From Strigamia acuminata (Eukaryota; Arthropoda; Chilopoda; Geophilomorpha; Linotaeniidae), in NCBI GenBank assembly GCA_949358305.1, contig OX442314.1, positions 38,041,211-38,105,210 of the forward strand: 64,000 nt of DNA. The letters are read 5' to 3'. The translations under genes and the position numbers were made by a program. Under the pieces are notes generated by a model. The model was not told the origin of the DNA, did not search any database, and saw nothing but the letters and a program-made list of their open reading frames with translations. The first letter of the stretch is position 1; each line of letters begins with the position of its first letter. This document shows positions 31,812 to 38,921 of this stretch, in pieces.

Positions 31812-32231
31812 TTACAACAACTCGAGATTATTCATACCTCGGATGATTTTAATGATTGTATTCTGCCTGAGATTAAGATTGGCGGCTAAATAGAGCGCAA
31901 AGAGACAAAACATCCCGCAAGAATCCTCTTTTGTTAACGAATACACTTCTTTTGTAGCATAATCTAGGGTAACGTCTCTTCCGACGAAATCTATGATCTC
32001 TTTAGGTGGAACGTTTCCCAAATTATCAAAGTATATGCCTCTGTCGTTGTAAAGATACAAGCTCACCCAATGGGTACCGCCACCCATCGATGGGTCTAAA
32101 TTGATGACAAAGCTTTCATTCTTGCCCCGGTGATTCGCGAGCGGTTTCAAGCAATCGATGGGCAACACGTTGTTGAAATGGGCGATACGTAGTTTATTCT
32201 TCGCCCAGTTGTAAATTTCCACGTTATTCAT
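31812..32231 (-). CDS. Adenain-like cysteine protease 1
   Basis: A 139-residue protein of the adenovirus maturation-protease/Ulp1 fold (C5/C48). Catalytic His in T-H-W-V-S-L-Y, acidic partner in Y-F-D-N-L-G, catalytic Cys in K-E-D-S-C-G-M-F-C. The Gln that normally lies seven residues before the Cys and shapes the oxyanion hole is Ser here. The start overlaps the integrase stop as ATGA, so translation may be coupled. In Polintons such enzymes process capsid precursors. A second, more canonical protease lies in the rightward block, so this one may act on other substrates or be impaired. Confidence 0.85.
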   Translation of the reverse strand: MNNVEIYNWAKNKLRIAHFNNVLPIDCLKPLANHRGKNESFVINLDPSMGGGTHWVSLYLYNDRGIYFDNLGNVPPKEIIDFVGRDVTLDYATKEVYSLTKEDSCGMFCLFALYLAANLNLRQNTIIKIIRGMNNLELL

Positions 32232-33181
32232 TTTTTAATATCCACGAGTTCATCCACCCACGAGTTGTGCTTCTGATCGTAGCCAACCCATTTCACTAGG
32301 TATTTGAAACTGCCATCGCTGTTTTTCTTTTTTCTAATGACTTTCTCGATCAAGTAGGGATCATCTACCCTGGTTTTAGTTTTTTGGAGTTCTTCACGGT
32401 AAAAGGAACCTTCGATCGATTCTCCCAAACTGTCTTTCAATTTGAAAATTGGAGGTTCATACGTCGTGTCCACTTTATCAATTGTAAAGATTTCATTAGT
32501 CCAATTTTGCAAAAACCCTTTGTCAAATATGGATTTGGATTTGGAAATACGCACTCGGTCACCAACTTTGAATTTAGGCTTGGACGTTGCTGGTTCGGGA
32601 AGTAATTTTAGTCTGAGCGCCTTTTCATGTTTGGGAGCCACATCTTTGGGTTTCATGTTGGTCGTACGGTGAACCGAAGAGTTATAACGGGTCATCAATT
32701 GGGGTAAGATAGTAATCCAATTCCTCGAACCTTTCAAAGTAAAATGCCTGTACATGCGCTCTTTGAGCGTGCGATTGAACCGCTCGACCATGCTCGCTTT
32801 CAACGGCGAGTGTGTGGAAAAATGGTTGATGTTGAACTTTTTGACCAGTGCCTTGAAATGGGAATTGTAGAATTCTTTCCCCCAATCGGATGCCATGTTG
32901 ACCGGCCCCTTATTCCCCGCTTTGGCAAGCACCTTTTCAAATGCAGCGGTTACGTCTTTGCCAGTCTTTGATTTGATGGGAACCGCATATGCATATTTAG
33001 AGAACGCATCTATAACCGTTAATAAGTATTTATAACCTTTGTTTACACGGGAAAAAGGTATCAATTCGACTAAATCGATCTGCCATAAGTCGTTGATTGC
33101 AAAAGATACGACCGGACGTCTGACGTAATGCCTACGTGCCGGCTTATGTAATTCAGATACCAGTTGTTCTATGTCGGGCAT
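32228..33181 (-). CDS. Polinton integrase with C-terminal chromodomain
   Basis: 317 residues. The retroviral-type RNase H-like core has D in W-Q-I-D-L-V-E, D in A-S-D-W-G-K-E-F and E in M-V-E-R-F-N-R (D,D,E). It is followed by an SH3-like region (F-K-V-G-D-R-V-R-I) and a chromodomain (Y-L-V-K-W-V-G-Y, N-S-W). It joins the element ends to host DNA; the chromodomain probably directs insertion to marked chromatin. The ATG at 33181 follows a 27-A run directly. Confidence 0.94.
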   Translation of the reverse strand: MPDIEQLVSELHKPARRHYVRRPVVSFAINDLWQIDLVELIPFSRVNKGYKYLLTVIDAFSKYAYAVPIKSKTGKDVTAAFEKVLAKAGNKGPVNMASDWGKEFYNSHFKALVKKFNINHFSTHSPLKASMVERFNRTLKERMYRHFTLKGSRNWITILPQLMTRYNSSVHRTTNMKPKDVAPKHEKALRLKLLPEPATSKPKFKVGDRVRISKSKSIFDKGFLQNWTNEIFTIDKVDTTYEPPIFKLKDSLGESIEGSFYREELQKTKTRVDDPYLIEKVIRKKKNSDGSFKYLVKWVGYDQKHNSWVDELVDIKK

Positions 33182-33483
33182 TTTTTTTTTTTTTTTTTTT
33201 TTTTTAGTCCTATTCCCAGTTTAAGTTTGGTATTGAACGTTGCTTTGATTGCTTTGGCGGCTAATTTTGTGCTTAAACTGACTGTTGGATCGGAGATGAT
33301 TAAAACACATGCTTCGACCAACTTTCTGTCTGCTTCGTGTCTGGCTTCTAAGTTCTCATTTATGTAAGCAATGTCGTGCAGCTTGCACGCTTCATCCAAT
33401 GGGTTTATGCCTTTATCACCTCTAGCTAAACGCTTATCTAATTTTGTGCCTGGGCCGCAATAATTGTACCCAGGGATATGCAT
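33169..33483 (-). CDS. Parvovirus-type phospholipase A2 domain protein
   Basis: The calcium loop Y-N-Y-C-G-P-G-T and the catalytic H-D pair in C-K-L-H-D-I-A-Y identify a PLA2 of the kind found in parvovirus VP1 and in Maverick/adintovirus genomes, where it is thought to help cross membranes during entry. I prefer the ATG at 33483, just before I-P-G-Y. The frame stays open to 33588, overlapping the zinc-ribbon gene, and the two frames are joined by a 12-A run. The C-terminus is a run of eight lysines encoded by part of the 27-A tract that leads into the integrase ATG; the two genes overlap by 13 bases. Confidence 0.88.
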   Translation of the reverse strand: MHIPGYNYCGPGTKLDKRLARGDKGINPLDEACKLHDIAYINENLEARHEADRKLVEACVLIISDPTVSLSTKLAAKAIKATFNTKLKLGIGLKKKKKKKKCPT

Positions 33484-33533
33484 TTCTACCGGTAATTTAT
33501 TGATTAGTTTATTCAAAAGTCCTTTTCCGGTTG

Positions 33534-33677
33534 CTAGAGATTTTTTTTTTTTATGAACTGATATTTCAAGGTCCCGCATGCCAAGCATTTGCCTCTTTTG
33601 TAGGCTCTGTTGTTCTTAGTGACACCCATTTCCAACGTGCCGGTAGGAGTAGACTTTTTGCATTTAACGCAAAACAT
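33534..33677 (-). CDS. Small zinc-ribbon protein (47 aa)
   Basis: Two CxxC pairs (F-C-V-K-C-K-K near the N-terminus and K-C-L-A-C-G-T near residue 31) with K-N-N-R-A-Y-K-R-G between them, the pattern of the small zinc ribbons found in large DNA viruses and Mavericks (DUF5679-like). The stop lies just after a 12-A run, and the PLA2 frame is -1 relative to this one. Only 35 bases separate its ATG from the divergent ATPase gene. The role is unknown, perhaps in transcription. Confidence 0.72.
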   Translation of the reverse strand: MFCVKCKKSTPTGTLEMGVTKNNRAYKRGKCLACGTLKYQFIKKKNL

Positions 33678-33704
33678 GTTTGTCTTCTTTTTTTATTATG
33701 GGAA

Positions 33705-33715
33705 TATAAAAAATG
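33705..33715 (+). promoter_or_regulatory. A-rich start-proximal motif, ATPase gene (representative)
   Basis: TATAAAAAATG. Related TWWWAAAAAA words end 0-10 bases before the ATG of at least seven other Polinton genes: protease 1, the 34377 gene, 35611, 36350, 36726, 38068 and 38882. See the finding on this motif. Confidence 0.55.
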
Positions 33716-34390
33716 AATGTCATAAATTTTGACACGGGGCGTTTGGATAAATGTGATAAGTCGATTCTGCCAAAAAACATAAGATGCATCATGTGTGGCC
33801 CGGCTGAATGTGGGAAAACGAATCTGTTGCTAAACTTCCTGCACTGGTTACGGTTTGACAAGCTGATGGTGTTTTCTAAAACTTTATTTCAACCAAAATA
33901 CGAGCGGTTAAGAGAGTTGTTCGAGGATCTAGAATCGGAATTGGGCGAACAGGTAGCTCATTTCTTCCCGAGCAACGAAGATGTGCCGTCTCCCGAACAA
34001 CTTTTTGATAAAACTGTGAACAAGTCTATTTTTGTGTTTGACGATGTGATGACCGACAAGCAACATAATATTGAGAAATATTTTGCCCAGGGCCGTCATA
34101 GTAACGTAGACTCTTTTTACTTGTGTCAGACTTATAGCCGGATCCCAAAACAGGTGATAAGAGACAATGCCAATTTAATAATCATGTTCAGACAAGACGA
34201 AAGAAACATGAAACACGTTTTTGACAACCATGTTGGAACGGACATGACGTACGTTCGATTCAGAGACATGTGTAAGTCGTGTTGGGACGATGATACGTTT
34301 GGCTTTCTCACGATAGACAAGACCAAGTCTATGTCGAGCGGGAGATATAAAAATAAATTTTCCCCATTTTTAAAAAATGAACATGAATAA
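33713..34390 (+). CDS. FtsK/A32-type genome-packaging ATPase
   Basis: 225 residues with Walker A G-P-A-E-C-G-K-T-N near residue 28 and Walker B I-F-V-F-D-D-V near 105, followed by a sensor-like stretch with N and R residues. In Polintons, NCLDV and virophages this motor pumps DNA into the capsid. It is the first gene of the rightward morphogenesis block and overlaps the next ORF by 14 bases. Confidence 0.92.
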   Translation: MNVINFDTGRLDKCDKSILPKNIRCIMCGPAECGKTNLLLNFLHWLRFDKLMVFSKTLFQPKYERLRELFEDLESELGEQVAHFFPSNEDVPSPEQLFDKTVNKSIFVFDDVMTDKQHNIEKYFAQGRHSNVDSFYLCQTYSRIPKQVIRDNANLIIMFRQDERNMKHVFDNHVGTDMTYVRFRDMCKSCWDDDTFGFLTIDKTKSMSSGRYKNKFSPFLKNEHE

Positions 34391-35600
34391 ACAACAGCGT
34401 GGAAATTACGAGAAATTAAAACAGAGCTTGAAAAAAAAGTTTCTGCAAGATAAGTTAAACAGAGGATCCGAAGATGAAGCGCTCGGTGCATTCTTCAAAC
34501 CGGTTACTACAGCATTGCATAGCCTGCCGCAGCAGCAGCAGCAACTATCTCCACCCCTTGCTCTACCACCTACGACTTTCAAATCCTCACCTTCCACTCT
34601 CATTAAAAGAGAGTTGTCATCTTTCACACCCATTACAAGTAAGTCCAATAATTTAAAGTACGAAATGGATCTAGAATCACCGCTCTTACCTTGGGAAAGT
34701 TCATCCTTAAAAAGGCAGTTCAGTCGCCAAAGCTTGTCCTCAAGTAAAATTGAAACTCCTCGACTTAAGTTTGGCCGGGATGATGGGAATGAAGAGGAAA
34801 ATGTTTCATTTCAAAGAGAGGGAGAGACGAGCCTCGTAGAAGATGATGATGATGATGTTGATTGGCAATTTGCTCATGTGCTTCCAAATATAAAATATCA
34901 ACGAGACATAAGAAGAAGTCTCGAATTAAAAATGACGGACAAAGAATCGCAAAACGCAGTACAGCAAGAGTTCTTGAAATATTACGCCGAAAATGCGGCT
35001 CATTTAGATACGGTGTTTGGAATTAGATATGACCCGTATAATTCAAAATTTAAAATAGGAGTCGAAGAAGTTAAATTCTTTCCAACTCATATACTTGTGA
35101 AAAACGTAAAGTATCCACGAACTCCAACATTAATGCATCTCCTCATGCAAAAACTTCCACCGATTGAAGGAACTATGACAGACCAAAATTTTGTGGATTA
35201 CGGCAGGATTCTCATTTCTAGTCAAGGGTTATTTAAAAAGAACAATTCGGCAACTAATATGCCAAAGTCTAGTAAAGGAGAAAAGTATATGACAGTGGTT
35301 AAACGAATTTGGGAACTGTATAAAAATCGTCCAAAGACAACACCCCAAGCTGGCAAGAACACACCCCAAGCTGGCAAAGGCGTTAAGAAAACGTATCATC
35401 CATACAACTCCATAGACTACAAGTATTACAATAACCCGGACGAATTAATAGACAGGCTGCGATTGTTGCATGCATCACGGGATGCTGGAAACCAGTCTCA
35501 CGACAATGAAATTGTAGAAATACTTATGGAACTAAAAGAGGAAAGAGTCCTCGATAAAACCAAGTTTGAAAACATGCGTAAGAAAATTCTCGCGAATTAA
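34377..35600 (+). CDS. Conserved Maverick structural-block protein of unknown function
   Basis: 407 residues: a basic helical start, a Q/P-rich linker (near residue 50) and acidic stretches, then a conserved-looking module from ~residue 200 (F-G-I-R-Y-D-P-Y-N-S-K-F-K-I-G, T-P-T-L-M-H-L-L). That module resembles proteins commonly found in invertebrate Maverick copies (DUF8207-like, from memory). A short tandem peptide T-P-Q-A-G-K is repeated near residue 325. Position between ATPase and capsid genes suggests a virion or assembly role. Confidence 0.7.
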   Translation: MNMNKQQRGNYEKLKQSLKKKFLQDKLNRGSEDEALGAFFKPVTTALHSLPQQQQQLSPPLALPPTTFKSSPSTLIKRELSSFTPITSKSNNLKYEMDLESPLLPWESSSLKRQFSRQSLSSSKIETPRLKFGRDDGNEEENVSFQREGETSLVEDDDDDVDWQFAHVLPNIKYQRDIRRSLELKMTDKESQNAVQQEFLKYYAENAAHLDTVFGIRYDPYNSKFKIGVEEVKFFPTHILVKNVKYPRTPTLMHLLMQKLPPIEGTMTDQNFVDYGRILISSQGLFKKNNSATNMPKSSKGEKYMTVVKRIWELYKNRPKTTPQAGKNTPQAGKGVKKTYHPYNSIDYKYYNNPDELIDRLRLLHASRDAGNQSHDNEIVEILMELKEERVLDKTKFENMRKKILAN

Positions 35601-35610
35601 AAAAAACAAC

Positions 35611-36340
35611 ATGTCTATTGTATTGAGTAGCACAAAGACCGATTTTCTCACCACATTCTCGTCGCCTTTATTACTGGGCGAGGATGAATTTGAATTGGGA
35701 TTAGTGAGTCTGGAGACTTAATTCAATGCCAAATATCACCGAGGAAAACAACGTATTCGTGTATTCGATCGATAAAACAAAAACATCGCTAATCATTACT
35801 TTCCCACCCGGTAGTTACGAACTCGTCGACATTATCGCTCGATTACATACTGAGATGAAAGCGAGAGGACATTGGGACCAAAACAGTGATCTACCGTTCA
35901 TCGACATAAAAGAGAATATTAACACTTTATTCACGACGTTGACAATAAGTCAAATGGAATATGCCGTAGATTTCAGGCATGAGAATAACATGGCTCATTT
36001 ATTTGGATTTGAAAAGCGCGAATATACGGCTGGAACCAGCGAGTCGGTCAATCCCGTTAACATTTTCCACATAAACACCATACTGGTGCACTGCGATTTA
36101 ATTACCGATTCGTACTTGAACGGTGAAGCATCTCCGATTATTTACGCATTTTTTCCAAACGTTCCGGCCGGTTTCAAAATAGTCGAAATGCCGAATAACA
36201 TACTGTACTTGCCGGTAAAAAATCAATCCAAAATTCACGAAGTCAGAATATGGTTGACCGATCAAGATAGTAAACCCATCGATCTCAGAGGGGAAGTTTT
36301 TACCGCGCGGTTCCATTTGAGAAGAAAAACGTCAGTTTAA
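35611..36340 (+). pseudogene. Minor capsid (penton-like) protein gene with frame break
   Basis: The first 36 codons (35611-35718) end at TAA 35719-35721; the remaining ~204 codons are open from 35726 to 36340 in another frame. Both parts look like one capsid protein: the second has T-F-P-P-G-S-Y-E-L, V-D-F-R-H-E-N-N-M-A-H-L-F-G-F and a beta-rich end typical of Maverick minor capsid/penton proteins. The break fits a small deletion close to 35715. Translation from 35726 would give an N-terminally truncated protein. Position, just before the major capsid gene, supports the identity. Confidence 0.75.
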
Positions 36341-36349
36341 AAAAATAAG

Positions 36350-36505
36350 ATGCCGATTATATTTAAGAAAAAAAATATTACGACACATTATGTCGTCGCA
36401 AAAGAGAAGCCTACAATAGAGCCGGCTATGAGAGGCGGTGGCAATGTGGAAATGAAAGTAGCTTCACTTCGTCCCGATAATAAAGATTACATAAACTCTT
36501 TTTAA
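36350..36505 (+). CDS. Small Polinton protein (51 aa)
   Basis: A short ORF preceded by TTTAAAAAAATAAG directly before its ATG, as in neighbouring genes, and placed between the two capsid genes. Basic N-terminus, then E-P-A-M-R-G-G-G. No family recognised; possibly a virion peptide. Confidence 0.5.
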   Translation: MPIIFKKKNITTHYVVAKEKPTIEPAMRGGGNVEMKVASLRPDNKDYINSF

Positions 36506-36725
36506 ATGAATTACTTGTAAATGAATTGAATTACACATTTAATATTTTCTATTAAATATTTACAAATAAATGAATTACTTGTAAATGAATTAAATTACTT
36601 GTAAATGAATTGAAATACACATTTAACATTTTCTATTAAATATTTACAAATAAATAAATCACTTGTAATTGTATATTTGTATATTTGTATATATATATAT
36701 ATTTCGTAATTAAAAAATAGCAACC
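36506..36725 (+). repeat. AT-rich tandem repeat upstream of the major capsid gene
   Basis: Two ~95-base copies of TGAATTACTTGTAAATGAATT with TTTCTATTAAATATTTACAAATAAA, then a TA run (36690-36702). It could hold the promoter of the capsid gene. Confidence 0.65.
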
Positions 36726-38048
36726 ATGCAAGTCGCCGAAAATTATTTAGACGTCGAACAACCGTTCGTCATCGACGAATCTGTAAATGCATACAGATAT
36801 CACGAGTATCACCCGATTATTGGGACAAATTTGAATAATGTGAACTCTGAAATTCGCCTAATCATACAGAACGAAGATATCTGGACACACCCCCATAAAA
36901 GTTACGTATGCGTAACAGGGCAGTTGACAAAGAATGATGGAACGGAATATGCGTCGGAGGGAAAAGACACCGATGATGCGGCAACGCTAGTGAATAATTT
37001 CATGCCTTTTCTCTTCAGCAACCTGAAATATCACATCGGTGATAAACTAATCGACGAGATTAATTATCCAGGCTATGCCACCACTATGAAAGGCGCTTTG
37101 ACGTATCACAATAACCAAAACGCGATCGAAAATATGGGCTGGTTACCCGACCACAAGTCCGGCAAATCAGTGGATCTCGACAATCCCGGATTTGAGGAAC
37201 GGCGCAGGTTATACAACTTGCTGCCTAAAAAGCACGGCACCTTTTCGTTGTTAGTGCCACTGACCCATCTGATGGGATTTTTTGAAGACTATAACAAAGT
37301 CATTTACGGAGTCAAACAAGTTTTAACTTTGATGAGAACGCACAACGATGATGCCATTTTTAAAGCCGCAAATAAAACTGTGGCTGGAGCCCAGGTAGCC
37401 ATACCCGAAGGTAAAATAGTTCTCCAACAATTGTATTGGTTAATGCCGCACGTGATTCCATCCGACGTGCAAAAGAGTCGCCTGCTCGCAGCCATGGATA
37501 GAGGCGTGAATATTCCCTTAGCGTTTCGCCATTGGTCGTTCGAAATGTCGGACTTGCCCCAAAGCACGGAGCATGCCTGGCGAGTGGTAACCACCAGCAC
37601 TTCTGAAAAACCACGGTACATCATCGTCGGATTTCAGACCGATAAAAGAAACGACCAAACCAAAAATACGGCGATATTCGACACCGTTAAAGTCAATGAA
37701 GTTCACGTGTACCTGAACTCCGAGCGGTATCCCTATTTAGACTCGAACGAGAGCTTTGAAAATAGCAATTTCAGTAAGTTTCTGGAATCGTGCATCCAAT
37801 TTAGGAAAGATTACTACGGTGCATCTGATATAATGTTCAACGCTTGGGATTATGCAAAATTGTATCCGCTGATCGTGATCGATTGCTCAAAACAGAGCGA
37901 GAGACTGAAAACCGGCATAATCGACGTGCAAATAAAAATGAAATTTGAAACGGCAGTCCCGGCCAATACTAAAGCCTACGCTTTGATAATAGGTGACAGG
38001 TTGATGAATATGAAATTGGACAAAGGCAAAATTGAAGTGTTATATTAA
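36726..38048 (+). CDS. Major capsid protein (double-jelly-roll type)
   Basis: 440 residues, complete. Signs of the Maverick hexon family: N-N-V-N-S-E-I-R-L-I-I-Q-N near residue 38, F-M-P-F-L-F-S-N-L-K-Y-H-I-G, L-L-V-P-L-T-H-L-M-G-F-F near the middle, and W-S-F-E-M-S-D-L-P. It would form the trimeric capsomer of an icosahedral shell. Followed after 19 bases by the pX-like gene. Assignment rests on family motifs and position; the fold is not provable by eye. Confidence 0.85.
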   Translation: MQVAENYLDVEQPFVIDESVNAYRYHEYHPIIGTNLNNVNSEIRLIIQNEDIWTHPHKSYVCVTGQLTKNDGTEYASEGKDTDDAATLVNNFMPFLFSNLKYHIGDKLIDEINYPGYATTMKGALTYHNNQNAIENMGWLPDHKSGKSVDLDNPGFEERRRLYNLLPKKHGTFSLLVPLTHLMGFFEDYNKVIYGVKQVLTLMRTHNDDAIFKAANKTVAGAQVAIPEGKIVLQQLYWLMPHVIPSDVQKSRLLAAMDRGVNIPLAFRHWSFEMSDLPQSTEHAWRVVTTSTSEKPRYIIVGFQTDKRNDQTKNTAIFDTVKVNEVHVYLNSERYPYLDSNESFENSNFSKFLESCIQFRKDYYGASDIMFNAWDYAKLYPLIVIDCSKQSERLKTGIIDVQIKMKFETAVPANTKAYALIIGDRLMNMKLDKGKIEVLY

Positions 38049-38067
38049 AGTTATAAAAAAATAAGAG

Positions 38068-38547
38068 ATGTATAAAATACATAAGGTAGCGTTAACCCCC
38101 AATCAGCAACGAAAGGTATCCAAATCCATCAAAAAAAGAATACCCTTACATTTAAGATTGAAGTATAAACAACTGAACGGCAATCATGGCTTGTCTCTTA
38201 CTGATAGACAGATAAATAAGATTAAAAAGGCCGGTTCTAAAAAGAAAGGAATGACTTTAAGCATACCTACGAAACAGGTTAGACAAACTGGTGGATTCTT
38301 TCCATTGCTGCTTCCATTATTGGGGGCATTGGGTGGACTGGCTGGAGGTGCGGCAGGGATCGCTAAAGCCGTAGACTCGGCAAAAACAAATAAGGAAATG
38401 GTCGATGAAGCCAAGCGCCACAATCTAGCCACCGAAAGCAAAGGTCTACGACAGTCGTTAAAAAAAAAATTACGGATTCGCAAAACTGGAAAAGGTTTCT
38501 ACTTGAAACCGTACGGCTCGTCGGCGGCGGGAAAGATGGGGCAATAA
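38068..38547 (+). CDS. pX/pVI-like virion protein
   Basis: 159 residues: a strongly basic first half, then a glycine-rich hydrophobic segment G-G-F-F-P-L-L-L-P-L-L-G-A-L-G-G-L-A-G-G near residue 75, then a basic tail with K-G-F-Y-L-K-P-Y-G. The same arrangement is seen in adenovirus core protein X/pVI-like proteins of Mavericks, which bind DNA or membranes and are cut by the viral protease. It directly precedes protease 2. Confidence 0.75.
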   Translation: MYKIHKVALTPNQQRKVSKSIKKRIPLHLRLKYKQLNGNHGLSLTDRQINKIKKAGSKKKGMTLSIPTKQVRQTGGFFPLLLPLLGALGGLAGGAAGIAKAVDSAKTNKEMVDEAKRHNLATESKGLRQSLKKKLRIRKTGKGFYLKPYGSSAAGKMGQ

Positions 38548-38591
38548 TTCAACCGCTGGATTCCCTGCAATTGGGCAAATTGGCTAGACGA

Positions 38592-38921
38592 ATGAATATT
38601 CCATTCTTCAGAGGCGTGTTCTCCAGAGACACGTTGCCCGTCAAAGCCAGACCCTTCGAATGTGGGATTGTTAATTTGAATAAGCATCTGCAAAGTGGTA
38701 GCCATTGGGTGGCGTACGCTAAAAATAAGCGAGATAAATTATACTTTGATAGTTTCGGCGATCTTCCACCTCCTATTGAATTGTACCGTTACCTGGGAGA
38801 CAATATAAAATATAACGTTTATCAATATCAATCGTTTGACGAAGTCACGTGCGGACATTTGTGTTTGTTCGTATTAAAAAAATGGGGAGCGTTAATAAGG
38901 CAAGGGACGACTTCCACTTAA
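38592..38921 (+). CDS. Adenain-like cysteine protease 2
   Basis: Catalytic His in S-H-W-V-A-Y-A, acidic partner in Y-F-D-S-F-G, Gln in Q-S-F-D-E-V and Cys in T-C-G-H-L-C seven residues later: the full adenain set. The frame is open back into the pX-like gene in another phase, and the first ATG in frame is 38592, leaving only ~109 residues. Either it starts there, or it is made by frameshifting from the pX-like ORF, or its 5' end has been damaged. It ends inside the next gene. Confidence 0.8.
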   Translation: MNIPFFRGVFSRDTLPVKARPFECGIVNLNKHLQSGSHWVAYAKNKRDKLYFDSFGDLPPPIELYRYLGDNIKYNVYQYQSFDEVTCGHLCLFVLKKWGALIRQGTTST

